Shown here: piece after piece, positions 43,727 through 53,827 of the stretch
How the letters are laid out: the number at the start of each line of letters is the position of its first letter
Numbering within the stretch: position 1 is the first letter of the stretch
Source: Gymnodinialimonas sp. 202GB13-11
Lineage (GTDB): Bacteria > Pseudomonadota > Alphaproteobacteria > Rhodobacterales > Rhodobacteraceae
NCBI RefSeq assembly: GCF_040932485.1
Contig: NZ_JBFRBH010000001.1
Span: forward strand, 806,001-870,000
DNA: 64,000 bases
Direction of reading: 5' to 3'
The notes under the pieces: generated by a model
What the model saw: only the letters and a program-made list of their open reading frames with translations
Databases searched by the model: none
What the model was told of the DNA's origin: nothing
Translations under genes and position numbers: made by a program

Positions 43727-44680
43727 ATGTCTGATCCTACAAACGCAGCCGCACCGGAGACTGCCGCGCCCGACATGGCGGGTCTGACGAAGCGTCAGCT
43801 CAAGCGCATGAAGCGGTTCGACAATCCGTGGAACAATCCGAAACTGATCTGGGGCATCACCCTTTTGATGGGGATCGTGGCCCTTGGGATTTTCGGGCGC
43901 ATCTTCTGGGACACCGACCTTGTGTTCACCGGCGCGGTCATGCCGAGCCAAGCGCCCGTGGGCTTTGAGAACCTGCGCGGGCAGGTTGGTCTGGCCTCCA
44001 GCCCGCTAGGCACCGATGTGGCAGGCAAGGACCTGCTCGCGCTGTTGATCGTGGGCGCGCCGAACTCGCTGTATGTCGGTGTGCTGGCTTCGCTGATCGG
44101 CATGTCGCTTGGCATCTTTCTGGGTTTCACAGCGGGTTACACCGGGGGACGCGTCGATGACGTGATCCGGGTGGGGTCGGATGTGATGATCACTATTCCG
44201 CCGCTGCTGATCCTTGTCGTGGTTCAAGCCAGCTTCGGGGACATCACGCTGACAATGATGTCACTCTTGATCGCAGCCTTCGTCTGGCAATCGCCCACGC
44301 GCCTGATCCGGGCGCAGGTCCTGTCGATGCGCGAGAGTGGGTATGTGCAGATGGCGCGGCTGTCGGGCGCGTCGGACCGGCACATCATGTTTCGAGAGAT
44401 GCTGCCCAATCTGGTGCCGTACCTTTTTGGCTCATTCATCGCGAACGTCACCACGTCGATTGTGACGGCGGTGGGGTTGGAGGTTCTGGGCCTTGGCCCG
44501 CAACGTGTGCCGACGCTAGGCCGGGTGATCTATGACGCCATCGACAGTGCCGCGTTGACGCGGGACATGTGGTGGTGGTGGGGCTTTCCGACTGTCCTTC
44601 TGATGGTGATGTTCATCGGGCTCTTGTTGATCAATCTGGGGCTCGATGAGGTGTCGAACCCGCGCCTGAGGAGGTTGTGA
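43727..44680 (+). CDS. ABC transporter permease, DppC type
   Basis: 317 residues. A cytoplasmic N-terminus of about 50 residues precedes the first helix; LGTDVAGKDLLALLIVGAPNSLYVG and GYVQMARLSGASDRHIMFREMLPNLVPYL are the DppC signatures. One base separates it from the ATPase gene, so translation is coupled. Confidence 0.93.
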   Translation: MSDPTNAAAPETAAPDMAGLTKRQLKRMKRFDNPWNNPKLIWGITLLMGIVALGIFGRIFWDTDLVFTGAVMPSQAPVGFENLRGQVGLASSPLGTDVAGKDLLALLIVGAPNSLYVGVLASLIGMSLGIFLGFTAGYTGGRVDDVIRVGSDVMITIPPLLILVVVQASFGDITLTMMSLLIAAFVWQSPTRLIRAQVLSMRESGYVQMARLSGASDRHIMFREMLPNLVPYLFGSFIANVTTSIVTAVGLEVLGLGPQRVPTLGRVIYDAIDSAALTRDMWWWWGFPTVLLMVMFIGLLLINLGLDEVSNPRLRRL

Positions 44681-44681
44681 G

Positions 44682-46409
44682 ATGAGCGTCCTCGACATCA
44701 AGAACATCCATATCGACTTCCCGACCTCCAAGGGCGTTGTTCATGCCGTCACCGATGTGACGCTGTCCGTCGAGAAGGGGCGCCGGATCGGGTTCATCGG
44801 TGAAAGCGGGTCGGGCAAGACCACGACCGCGCTGGCCGCGATGCGGATGCTGGCCAATCCGGGATTCGTTGCGAGTGGCGAGGTGCATCTGAATTCGTTG
44901 GAGGGTGACACAAACGTTCTGCACCTCGACGAGGAAGGGATGCGGCGGGTCCGTCTGCGCAAGATCAGCTACATCCCGCAGGGGGCGATGAACTCGCTTA
45001 ACCCGGTCATGCGGGTGGAGGCGCAGATCTGGGATGCCGTTGTCGCCCATGAAGGGGCGTTGGAGCAGACGGCGCTGCAGGAGCGGTCCAATACGGCGCT
45101 TGAGGGTGTTGGGCTGGATCCAAAGGTCGTGGGGCGGCTGTATCCGCATGAGTTGAGCGGTGGCATGAAACAGCGTGTCTGTATCGCCATTGGCACCTGC
45201 CTGACACCGGACCTGATCATTGCGGATGAGCCGACCTCGGCGCTCGATGTCATCACGCAACGCCATGTCATGCAGACCTTGCGGGAGATGCAGGCGAAGA
45301 TCGGTGCGGGCCTGATCCTGATCGGTCACGACATGGGGCTGATGGCGCAATCGGTCGATGACATCGCGGTGCTGAAAAAGGGCGTGCTGGTGGAATTCGG
45401 CCCGGTCCGAAAGATCATCGAGAATGCCGAACATCCCTACACGCGTGAGCTGATTTCATCGGTCCCGCTGGTCGGCGGAGACAGCTTTCTAAACGCGCAG
45501 GCTGCACCGCCCAAGGGTGAGGCGCTGGATGTGCCGCTGTTGGAGTTGGACGGTGTCAGCAAGGTCTACGGCGCGGTCACGGCGCTGCATCCGATGAGCT
45601 TCGCTCTGGACGGGGAGGAGCCAAAGATCATCTCCATCGTCGGGCAATCGGGGTCGGGCAAATCGACCATGGGCTCGCTCATGTTGGGGTTCAATGACCC
45701 GACGGCGGGTGCTGTGCGGTTCAAGGGCGACGACATCAACCGGATGAACGCGGGTGAGCGGCTGGAGTTTCGCAAGCAGGTGCAGGCGGTGTTCCAAGAC
45801 CCCTATGCCTGTTTCAACCCGTTCTACCGGGTCAATCACGCTCTGAAATTCCCGTTTGAGAACTTTGGGATGCAGGGCGATGTTGACGCGGAAATGCACA
45901 AGGCCTGCGAAGCGGTGGGTCTTGATCCGTCGCTGGTTCTGGGTCGCTATCCGCACCAGCTTTCCGGCGGGCAGCGTCAGCGCCTGATCGTGGCGCGGGC
46001 CCTGATGCTATCGCCCAAGCTGTTGATCGCGGATGAGCCTGTGTCGATGGTGGATGCCAGCCTGCGGGCCACGATCCTCGCCAATATCCACGACCTCAAG
46101 GACAAGCACGGGATTTCGATCATCTACATCACCCATGACCTGGCGACGGCCTATCATGTGAGTGACTACGTGATGGTTCTCTACCACGGTCATGTGGTCG
46201 AAGCCGGGCCGCCTAAAGAAGTGATCGGCGATCCGCAGCATGCCTACACGCGGCTTTTGATCGACTCGATCCCATGGCCCGACCTGGATCGCGACTGGGG
46301 CGATGCGGGCGATGCGCGCGCGGCCTTAGACGCGCTGGCTGAGATCGGCGGCACGCCCGAGACGGTCTATCGCGGGGATATCCCCGGTTTCACGTTGAGG
46401 CAGGGCTGA
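44682..46409 (+). CDS. Fused double ABC ATPase (DppD-DppF type)
   Basis: 575 residues containing two complete nucleotide-binding domains. The first has GESGSGKTTTALAAM, LSGGMKQRVCIA and IADEPTSALDV. The second starts near residue 290 with GQSGSGKSTMGSLML, LSGGQRQRLIVA and IADEPVSMVDAS. Each domain carries an oligopeptide-type C-terminal tail. Powers the permease pair just upstream. Confidence 0.94.
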   Translation: MSVLDIKNIHIDFPTSKGVVHAVTDVTLSVEKGRRIGFIGESGSGKTTTALAAMRMLANPGFVASGEVHLNSLEGDTNVLHLDEEGMRRVRLRKISYIPQGAMNSLNPVMRVEAQIWDAVVAHEGALEQTALQERSNTALEGVGLDPKVVGRLYPHELSGGMKQRVCIAIGTCLTPDLIIADEPTSALDVITQRHVMQTLREMQAKIGAGLILIGHDMGLMAQSVDDIAVLKKGVLVEFGPVRKIIENAEHPYTRELISSVPLVGGDSFLNAQAAPPKGEALDVPLLELDGVSKVYGAVTALHPMSFALDGEEPKIISIVGQSGSGKSTMGSLMLGFNDPTAGAVRFKGDDINRMNAGERLEFRKQVQAVFQDPYACFNPFYRVNHALKFPFENFGMQGDVDAEMHKACEAVGLDPSLVLGRYPHQLSGGQRQRLIVARALMLSPKLLIADEPVSMVDASLRATILANIHDLKDKHGISIIYITHDLATAYHVSDYVMVLYHGHVVEAGPPKEVIGDPQHAYTRLLIDSIPWPDLDRDWGDAGDARAALDALAEIGGTPETVYRGDIPGFTLRQG

Positions 46410-46412
46410 GCG

Positions 46413-49400
46413 ATGCCGTCGCACCGGATGCGACTGACGGCGGAGAAAGTGGCCCAACGCCTGCGGCTGATCGCACCCATGGTGGCGGCGCGTCGGGCGC
46501 CCATTGACCTATTTGTGTTGGAAGAATTGCCGGATGCGACGGCGCGCCCCGATCTAAGCCTGTTTGCCTGCAACGCCTCTGGCCCACGGTTGGACTGGAA
46601 TGCCTATTGGGGCGGACAGGATATGCATTTCGTCCTGCGGTCGCGCTTTACAGTGCCCAAAGGCTGGCGGCATCCCGCGCTGCACCTGCCTTTGGGCGTG
46701 GCGGGGGATATTTTCACCCATCCCGAGGGCTTGCTCCATATCGACGGCGAAGCGATTGCCTCCGCTGACCGGTATCATCACACGATCGAAATCCCCGCTC
46801 GCTTCGCCGATGGTCTGCCCCACGATTTGCTGATCCACGGCTGGACAGGTCTGTCGGGCTGGCCGCCGGATCCGAACAATCGCACGCAGCTTCTGATGAA
46901 GGAATGCTCCGTGATCGAGATCGACAGGGCGCTGGAAGGGTTCCAGACGATGGCGGAGGTGGCGCTCGATCTGTGTTCAGAACTGAACGACAACCGCCCC
47001 GAAAAACACGCGATCCTGACGGCGCTCGATCAGGCGTTCCTGACCCTCGATACACGCGATCCGATGGGCGAGGACTTCCGCCGCTCGGTCGCGCCGGCCA
47101 CGGCCAAGCTATTGGAGGGACTCGAAAAAGCGGGGCCGTCGCTGGACATTCACCTGCACGCGGCGGGCCATGCACATATGGATGTGGCCTATCTCTGGCC
47201 CATCGCACAGATCCGGCAGAAGAACGCGCGGACCTATTCCAACGTGCTGCGGCTGATGGAGAAGCACCCGGAATTCCAATTCAGCCATTCGCAACCGCAA
47301 CTCTACGATTGGACGGCAGAGGATTTCCCCGAGATCTTTGAGGGCATCAAGACCCGCGTGGCCCAAGGCCGGTGGGAGGTTCTGGGGGGTATGTGGGTAG
47401 AACCCGACGCGAACATGCCGGGGCCAGAGGCGCTAGTGCGCCAGATCGCACTGGCCCGGCGCTATTGTGACGAGACGTTCGGCGAAGGGGCCGAGACACC
47501 CGTTTTATGGTTGCCCGATACCTTCGGGTTTCCTGGCTGTCTGCCGCAATTGATGAAACAGGCCGGGCTGCGTTGGTTCGTGACCAACAAAGTGAACTGG
47601 AACCAATACAACCAGATGCCCGCCTCAACCACTTGGTGGGAGGGGATCGACGGCTCCCGCGTGATGGCGCAATTCCTTACGACCCCGCGCGAAGTTCAGC
47701 ACCTACCGTTTCCAACCAACTACAAATCCGACCTGACGGCGGAGGAGGTTGTGGGAACTTGGTCTCGCTCTACCGTGAAGGATCGCGTGCGCGATTTGCT
47801 GATCTGTTACGGCTATGGCGATGGCGGCGGTGGGCCAACGGATGAATTGATCCGCAAGGCCAAGGTCTGGTCGGCCATGCCGGGTGCCCCACAACTCAAG
47901 CCCTCAACGGTGCGGGCGTTCTTTGAGGCGCTGGAGGACAAGGCGCAGAACCTGCCGGTCTGGCAGGGGGAGTTCTATCTGGAAGGCCATCGCGGGGTTC
48001 TGACCAGCCAGGGCTGGATCAAACGGGCCAACCGCAAGGCTGAAGTCGCGCTGCACGACGCGGAGCTGGCCATGGCGCTGGCGATGGTGCGCGGACGCGC
48101 GCCCGAGGATCTGAGGGCTGCGTGGCAGCGGCTTTGCACCAACCAGTTCCATGACATCCTGACCGGTACCTCAATAGGTGCGGTGTTCGAGGATGCGCGC
48201 GCCGATTTCGACTGGATCATGCAGCAGGTTGAAGGGGTGCTTGCGCGCGCCGGGGCGGCGTTGGTCCCGGAGGGTGCGGATTGGCTCGTGCTGGACGGCG
48301 CCCCGTTGCCGGGACCGCGGCAGGTTGTGCTTGACGCGCCAGCCGCCGAGAACGGCAGGGCCTTACCTGCCCAAACCGTTGCAGATGGCGTGCTGGTTGA
48401 AATGCCGGAAGGAGCGTCGCTTTCGGCCCGCGCCCTGCAAAGGGCCGAGACCGGCGCGCAGGTGGATGGTGCGCGCGCCTCTATGGCGGAGAATGGCGGG
48501 GCGGTTCTGGAAAACGACCTGCTGCGCGTCGAGATCGGTGATCACGGCATGATCGCGCGGCTCTACGACAAACGCGCCGGGCGCGATGTTCTGAAACCCG
48601 AGGCGCTCGGCAACCGTTTGGAACTGTTCGAAGACCGCCCTGTCAGCTGGGATGCTTGGGACATCGATATCTTCTTTGAAGATCGCGGTGAATTGGTCGG
48701 CGGGTTGACCCGGATCGACGTGCTAGAGACAGGCCCCTTGCGCGCGATCGTTGAGGTCGAGCGCGCGTTTCGTCAGAGCCGGATCACGCAGCGGATTGTG
48801 CTGCGGCGTGGCTCCGCCCGGGTCGATTTCGAAACGGACGTGGATTGGCACGAGACGCACTTGCTGCTGAAAGCGGCCTTCCCCGTCGATATTCGGGCGA
48901 GCCGCGCGACCTTTGACATTCAATGGGGTCAGATCGACCGGCCCACCCATCGCAATACCTCCTGGGATGCCGCTCAGTTTGAGGTGCCAGCGCAAAAATG
49001 GGCGGACCTGAGCGAGGGCGACTACGGCGTCGCGCTGCTCAACGATTGCAAATACGGCTACGATGTGCGCGACGATGTGTTGCGCCTGTCACTGATCAAA
49101 TCTGCCACGATGCCAGATGCCGGAGCTGACCAGGGCGCGCACCGCTTCACCTACGCATTGCTGCCGCATCTGGGTAACACGCGCGTGGATGTGCGGGCCG
49201 AATCCTATGCGCTGAACTATCCGCCGCGTGTTCTGCGCGGGCCCGGGCAGGGGAGCTTGGCCGCGCCCTTGGTGCGCAGCCTGTCAGACCGCGCAGTGAT
49301 CGAGACGGTGAAACCGGCCGAGGATGGCGATGGCGTGATTGTGCGCTTGTTCGAGGCCCATGCAACGCGCGGGCCGGTGGATTTGGCAGTCTCGGATGCG

Positions 49401-49526
49401 GTCACTGCCGTCGAACAGGTTGGCCTGCTTGAAGACGGCGGCACCCCCCTTGCGCTTACGGACGGAACGTTATCCTTCCCGCTCTCGCCCTACGAGATCG
49501 TGACCTTGCGCCTGAGATTGCACTGA
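46413..49526 (+). CDS. Alpha-mannosidase, glycoside hydrolase family 38
   Basis: 1037 residues, no signal peptide, so a cytoplasmic enzyme. The N-terminal domain is followed by the GH38 catalytic domain (about 245-530) with HLHAAGHAHMDVAYLWP (zinc ligands His253 and Asp255-257 region), GGMWVEPDANMPG and the catalytic Asp369 in LWLPDTFGFPGCLPQL. The central helical domain, LYLEGHRGVLTSQGWIKRANR-type segment, and C-terminal beta domains follow. It hydrolyses terminal alpha-mannosides, probably oligosaccharides or mannosylated solutes brought in by the linked transporter. It follows the ATPase gene after 3 bases. Confidence 0.93.
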   Translation: MPSHRMRLTAEKVAQRLRLIAPMVAARRAPIDLFVLEELPDATARPDLSLFACNASGPRLDWNAYWGGQDMHFVLRSRFTVPKGWRHPALHLPLGVAGDIFTHPEGLLHIDGEAIASADRYHHTIEIPARFADGLPHDLLIHGWTGLSGWPPDPNNRTQLLMKECSVIEIDRALEGFQTMAEVALDLCSELNDNRPEKHAILTALDQAFLTLDTRDPMGEDFRRSVAPATAKLLEGLEKAGPSLDIHLHAAGHAHMDVAYLWPIAQIRQKNARTYSNVLRLMEKHPEFQFSHSQPQLYDWTAEDFPEIFEGIKTRVAQGRWEVLGGMWVEPDANMPGPEALVRQIALARRYCDETFGEGAETPVLWLPDTFGFPGCLPQLMKQAGLRWFVTNKVNWNQYNQMPASTTWWEGIDGSRVMAQFLTTPREVQHLPFPTNYKSDLTAEEVVGTWSRSTVKDRVRDLLICYGYGDGGGGPTDELIRKAKVWSAMPGAPQLKPSTVRAFFEALEDKAQNLPVWQGEFYLEGHRGVLTSQGWIKRANRKAEVALHDAELAMALAMVRGRAPEDLRAAWQRLCTNQFHDILTGTSIGAVFEDARADFDWIMQQVEGVLARAGAALVPEGADWLVLDGAPLPGPRQVVLDAPAAENGRALPAQTVADGVLVEMPEGASLSARALQRAETGAQVDGARASMAENGGAVLENDLLRVEIGDHGMIARLYDKRAGRDVLKPEALGNRLELFEDRPVSWDAWDIDIFFEDRGELVGGLTRIDVLETGPLRAIVEVERAFRQSRITQRIVLRRGSARVDFETDVDWHETHLLLKAAFPVDIRASRATFDIQWGQIDRPTHRNTSWDAAQFEVPAQKWADLSEGDYGVALLNDCKYGYDVRDDVLRLSLIKSATMPDAGADQGAHRFTYALLPHLGNTRVDVRAESYALNYPPRVLRGPGQGSLAAPLVRSLSDRAVIETVKPAEDGDGVIVRLFEAHATRGPVDLAVSDAVTAVEQVGLLEDGGTPLALTDGTLSFPLSPYEIVTLRLRLH

Positions 49527-49627
49527 CGCGTCCCGCAACGAGCGGCATGTCTTCCTTGTTTCAAAAATGCCTCGGGGGTCAGCGCCCGCTGCTTGGTCGG
49601 CCGCGCCAGCGGGTCAAACCAACAGGC

Positions 49628-51331
49628 TTACGCCACCGCCAAACCTTCGTCACTCAGACCATCCAGACGTGGCATCAGCGACAGCAGGCTTTGCGTATAG
49701 GGATGCTGCGGGTTGGCGAAGAGCCTTTCGGTCTCGGCCACTTCAACCAGCTCGCCGTTTTTCATCACACCCACCCGGTCGCACATCTGGCGCACCACGG
49801 GCAGGTCATGGCTGATGAACAGCATCGTCAGGCCCAGATGTTCCTGCAAATCCTTTAGGATGTTCAGGATCTGCGCCTGGATCGACACGTCCAGCGCTGA
49901 GGTCGGCTCATCACAGATCAGGAAGCGCGGCTGCGTGGCGAGAGCGCGCGCGATGGAAATGCGCTGCCGCTGCCCGCCGGAGAATTCGTGCGGGTATTTC
50001 AGGCCCGCTTCCGCGCCAAGGCCCACGCGGTCAAGCAGTTCCGCCACACGATCCTTCAGCGCTTGGCCTGCCAATAGCCCATGATGGCGCGCTGGTTCGG
50101 CCACGATCTCATCCACGCGCATCCGCGGATTGAGCGACGAATAAGGATCCTGAAAGATCATCTGGATCTGCTTGCGGAAATCATCCGGCACGCCGCCGGG
50201 CATGGGTGCGACTTGCTTGCCGTCGAACCAGACCTCGCCGCCATCGACGGGGTAGAGCCCCGCAATCATCCGCGCGATGGTGGATTTTCCGGAACCGCTT
50301 TCGCCCACCAACCCAAAAACTTCGCCTTCTTTGATGTCGAACCGCACCTGATCGACGGCGGTGAAGTATTCGCGGTTGCGCGGCAGGATGGCGCGCTTTT
50401 GCAGGAAGGTCTTTGTCAGCCCTTTGGCCTCTACCAGTGGCTTGGAACGGTCCACGTCCATCGACGGCCAGTTACGCTTCAGGTCTTCGATCGCGAATTC
50501 TGTTACGCGCCCACCGTAGGAGATCAGCGGAAAGCGGTGCAGCTTGACCGTAGGGCGGGGGACGGCGGCGATGAGGCTTTTGGTGTAGGGATGGTTGGGC
50601 TGGCCGAGGACCTGTTCGGTTGAGCCCGACTCCACCACCTCGCCCATATACATGACCGTTACCTTGTCAGTCGTATCGGCAATCACACCCATGTCGTGGG
50701 TGATCAGGATCACACCCACTTGCCGCTCGCGGGTGAGGTCCTTGATCAGCTCCAAGATCTGCGCCTGGATCGAGACGTCGAGCGCGGTTGTGGGCTCATC
50801 GGCGATGATGACGTCGGGCTCGGAACAGAGCGCGAGTGCTATGACCACGCGCTGCCGCATGCCGCCGGAGAATTGGTGCGGATATTGGTCGAGGCGCGTC
50901 TCAGGGTCGGGAATGCCGACGCGGTCGATCAGGTCGCGGGCGCGTTGGTTGGCCTCATCATCGGTGACGTCGAGATGCTCAGATATCGTCTCCACCAACT
51001 GCTGCCGCACGGTGAAGAGCGGGTTGAGCGAGGTCAACGGGTCCTGGAAGATCATGGAGATCTTCTTGCCGCGCAGGGACCGCATGGCGTCCGCGTCGAG
51101 GCCGGAGATTTCCTCACCCTTATACCGGATGATCCCGCCCGCGATGCGACCGGGGCGGTCGAGCAGGCCCATGACGGCCGCGCCGATGGTGGATTTGCCC
51201 GCACCGGACTCGCCGACAAGGCCGTGGATTTCGCCGGGTTCAACGGAGAGGTGGGCATTCTTCACAGCAGTAAAGACCTGACGGCGGGTCGGGAATTCGA
51301 CGGTGAGGTTTTCGATTTCGAGGAGGCTCAT
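49628..51331 (-). CDS. Fused double ABC ATPase of a second Dpp/Opp importer
   Basis: 567 residues from the ATG at 51331. Two NBDs: GESGAGKSTIGAAVM, FSGGMRQRVVIALAL and IADEPTTALDV, then (from about residue 300) GESGSGKSTIARMIAGL, FSGGQRQRISIARAL and ICDEPTSALDV. Its start overlaps the stop of the small four-Cys gene. It is convergent with the GH38 gene with about 100 bases between. Serves the DppC/DppB genes upstream. Confidence 0.93.
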   Translation of the reverse strand: MSLLEIENLTVEFPTRRQVFTAVKNAHLSVEPGEIHGLVGESGAGKSTIGAAVMGLLDRPGRIAGGIIRYKGEEISGLDADAMRSLRGKKISMIFQDPLTSLNPLFTVRQQLVETISEHLDVTDDEANQRARDLIDRVGIPDPETRLDQYPHQFSGGMRQRVVIALALCSEPDVIIADEPTTALDVSIQAQILELIKDLTRERQVGVILITHDMGVIADTTDKVTVMYMGEVVESGSTEQVLGQPNHPYTKSLIAAVPRPTVKLHRFPLISYGGRVTEFAIEDLKRNWPSMDVDRSKPLVEAKGLTKTFLQKRAILPRNREYFTAVDQVRFDIKEGEVFGLVGESGSGKSTIARMIAGLYPVDGGEVWFDGKQVAPMPGGVPDDFRKQIQMIFQDPYSSLNPRMRVDEIVAEPARHHGLLAGQALKDRVAELLDRVGLGAEAGLKYPHEFSGGQRQRISIARALATQPRFLICDEPTSALDVSIQAQILNILKDLQEHLGLTMLFISHDLPVVRQMCDRVGVMKNGELVEVAETERLFANPQHPYTQSLLSLMPRLDGLSDEGLAVA

Positions 51332-51747
51332 CCGGGCGCAAACCTTAGGCATGGGAATTGGTTGTAACTGAATTCCTGTTCGCCACTCAGAACGCTTTCA
51401 GCGGTTTCAATCAGTCGACCAGGCTCGGAGACCAATCCGGCATGGTAATGGGCCCTCCATTCGGACGTGCAGTCAACTTCATCAGGAAGGGGCGAAGATC
51501 GGTAGTGTGCGACTTCAGCTTCGACGATCGAAGCAGGATGACCAAATGATTGAACGAAGAAATCCACATAGAGGCTGATAGTGCTATCAAGCTCCGTCGA
51601 TAATGGCGAAACGGGTGCGGCGCAGACCCGGTCGTATTGCTCGAGGACTAGCAGACTTCGCAGTGCGCAGTAGGGATCAACGGGTATAGGCTGCCCGGTC
51701 GCGGGGACTGTCCAAAGAAACGCGAGGAAGAGAGCCGGCCCACGCAT
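51328..51747 (-). CDS. Small exported four-cysteine protein inside the ABC operon
   Basis: 139 residues from the ATG at 51747, which overlaps the permease stop (TGATG); its own stop overlaps the ATPase start (ATGA). A signal peptide (about 1-19) precedes a mature chain with four cysteines (PYC, RVC, VDC, FPC), enough for two disulfides. Base composition is visibly less GC-rich than its neighbours. The family is not recognised and such a gene is unusual between dppC and dppDF. It may be an accessory ligand-capture or periplasmic chaperone protein, or a recent insertion. Confidence 0.65.
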   Translation of the reverse strand: MRGPALFLAFLWTVPATGQPIPVDPYCALRSLLVLEQYDRVCAAPVSPLSTELDSTISLYVDFFVQSFGHPASIVEAEVAHYRSSPLPDEVDCTSEWRAHYHAGLVSEPGRLIETAESVLSGEQEFSYNQFPCLRFAPG

Positions 51748-52709
51748 CACCGCAACCTCGGATTAAGCGCATCGCGGAGCCAGTCTCCGAGCAGGTTCAC
51801 GCTCAGCGCCAGCACCAACAGAGTGGCCGCCGGGAAGACCAGAATCCACCAATTGCCAGAGAACAGGAACGTCTGGCCGATACGGATCAGGGTACCGAGG
51901 GAGGGCTCGGTGGGCGGCGCGCCGACGCCGAGGAAGCTGAGAGTTGCTTCGGCGATGATGGCGAGCGCGAGAGAGATCGTGGCGATGACGAGGACCGGTG
52001 AAAGCACATTGGGCAGGATGTGGCGGGCCATGATGACGAACGGTGAACGTCCGATGAGCCGCGCCGCCTGCACGTACTCCTTGTTTTTCTCGACCAGCGT
52101 GGCCCCTCGCACAACGCGGGCGAACTGCACCCAATCGGAAAGCCCGATGGCGAGGATCAGCACCGCAATCGCCACCTGATCGCGGTATTCGATCGGCGTG
52201 ATCCCCTTGGCGATGCCGAAGATCAGCATGGCGACAAGGATCGATGGGAAGGTCAGTTGGATATCGGCGATGCGCATGATGATCGTCTCGGTCCAGCCAC
52301 CCACATAGGCCGCGATCAGGCCGAGTGTTACGCCAAGCACCAGCGCAAATGTGACGGCCGCGAAACCCACGAAAAGCGAGACGCGCATGCCGTAGAGGAT
52401 GGTCGAGAAGACATCGCGGCCCTGATCGTCGGTGCCGAGGATGAAGGTCTCTCCGGTGAAGGCCGAGGGCACACCGGGGGCGGTCAGGCCGTTCAGCAGG
52501 TTTAGCGTGGCCGGGTTGAACGGGTCATGGGGTGCAATGAGCGGCGCGAAGACAGCGGCGAGGATCAGCACAAGCGTCACGATGGCCGAGATCATGGCAA
52601 CGGGTGAGTGGCGGAAGGCATAGCCCACGTCGCTGTCCCATGCGCGGACGAACCGGCTCTGCGCGCGGGCCTCGGGGATGGCTGGAATATCGTCTGGCGT
52701 GTCGGTCAT
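51747..52709 (-). CDS. ABC transporter permease, DppC type (second importer)
   Basis: 320 residues from the ATG at 52709, overlapping the dppB-like stop (TGATG). The first helix is after about 40 residues (VAMISAIVTLVLILAAVFAPLIAP); LGTDDQGRDVFSTILYGMRVSLFVGF and EYVQAARLIGRSPFVIMARHILPNVLSPVLV are the DppC blocks. Confidence 0.93.
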   Translation of the reverse strand: MTDTPDDIPAIPEARAQSRFVRAWDSDVGYAFRHSPVAMISAIVTLVLILAAVFAPLIAPHDPFNPATLNLLNGLTAPGVPSAFTGETFILGTDDQGRDVFSTILYGMRVSLFVGFAAVTFALVLGVTLGLIAAYVGGWTETIIMRIADIQLTFPSILVAMLIFGIAKGITPIEYRDQVAIAVLILAIGLSDWVQFARVVRGATLVEKNKEYVQAARLIGRSPFVIMARHILPNVLSPVLVIATISLALAIIAEATLSFLGVGAPPTEPSLGTLIRIGQTFLFSGNWWILVFPAATLLVLALSVNLLGDWLRDALNPRLR

Positions 52710-53713
52710 CAACTTACCCTCAGCCGCGGATCAATGAGCACGTACAGCAAATCCACGATCAGGTTGATCGCCACGAACATGACCGAGATCAGCATCAGGT
52801 ACGCGGCCATGACAGGGATATCGACGAACTGGATCGCATTGATGAAGAGCAGGCCGACGCCGGGCCATTGGAACACCGTCTCGGTGATGATGGCGAAGGC
52901 GATGATGGAGCCAAGCTGCAGACCCGTCACCGTGATCACCGGCACCATGGTGTTCTTGAGCGCGTGGCGGAAGTTGATCGCGCGGTCGCCTAGGCCACGG
53001 GCGCGCGCAAAGCGGATGTAGTCGGCGCGGAGCACCTCCAGCATCTCGGCCCGCACCAGCCGCATAATCAGCGTCATCTGGTACAGGCCAAGCGTGATCG
53101 CAGGAAGGATGATGCTTTGCACCCCGTCCCATGTGGCAAAGCCTGTCGTCCACCAGCCAAGATCAACCGTATCGCCACGCCCGAAGGTGGGCATGCCGCC
53201 GGTATTGATCACTGTGTCGGTGAACGGGATGCGGATGTCGATGCCCACCCCGAAACCGTAGATCAGCAAGACCCCGATCAGGAAGGTTGGCAGCGACACG
53301 CCAATAAGGCTGACGCTCATGACGAAGTTCGCAGTGATCCCATCGCGGCGGATCGCGGTGAAAATGCCCAAAACGATCCCGAAAAACAGCGCCAGCGCGC
53401 CGGAAACCAATGCAAGCTCAAGTGTAGCAGGCAGCCGTTCGACGATGATCTCGGCCACCGGGCGGCCTTGCCGGTAGGAAATCCCCAGATCACCCTGCAC
53501 GGCGCGCACGAGGAAATCCCAGTATTGCAAGAAGAAGGGCTTGTTTAGGCCAAGCTGTTCTCGAAGCCGCTCAATATCCTGCAGCGTGCGCTCTTGCCCC
53601 AGCATCGTGTCGATCGGGTCGCCCACGAACCGGAACATGGCGAATGCGACAAGCCCCACAACCAAGAGGACCAGCACGGATTGAAAGACGCGTCGAAGGA
53701 TGAAGCTGAGCAT
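52709..53713 (-). CDS. ABC transporter permease, DppB type (second importer)
   Basis: 334 residues with six helices. It opens with MLSFILRRVFQSVLVLLVVGLVAFAMF and contains LREQLGLNKPFFLQYWDFLVRA and the EAA-loop RARGLGDRAINFRHALKNTMVPVITV. It lies 142 bases downstream of the binding-protein gene, with a hairpin in the gap. Confidence 0.93.
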   Translation of the reverse strand: MLSFILRRVFQSVLVLLVVGLVAFAMFRFVGDPIDTMLGQERTLQDIERLREQLGLNKPFFLQYWDFLVRAVQGDLGISYRQGRPVAEIIVERLPATLELALVSGALALFFGIVLGIFTAIRRDGITANFVMSVSLIGVSLPTFLIGVLLIYGFGVGIDIRIPFTDTVINTGGMPTFGRGDTVDLGWWTTGFATWDGVQSIILPAITLGLYQMTLIMRLVRAEMLEVLRADYIRFARARGLGDRAINFRHALKNTMVPVITVTGLQLGSIIAFAIITETVFQWPGVGLLFINAIQFVDIPVMAAYLMLISVMFVAINLIVDLLYVLIDPRLRVS

Positions 53714-53827
53714 TGATCGGTTGTGCGGTGAAGGGTGGGGGGCGTCAAGTCTGGACCGGTAGAATTAACGGCGGGGAACCCGAACCGAACAAGCTTTGGG
53801 CATTGCGTGCGCTCCCCGGGTGCATGG

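Noticed and set aside
41755-43776. 673-codon minus-strand open frame opposite the PhyH and permease genes
   Set aside because: Spans two well-supported genes and their gap; typical GC-rich shadow frame.
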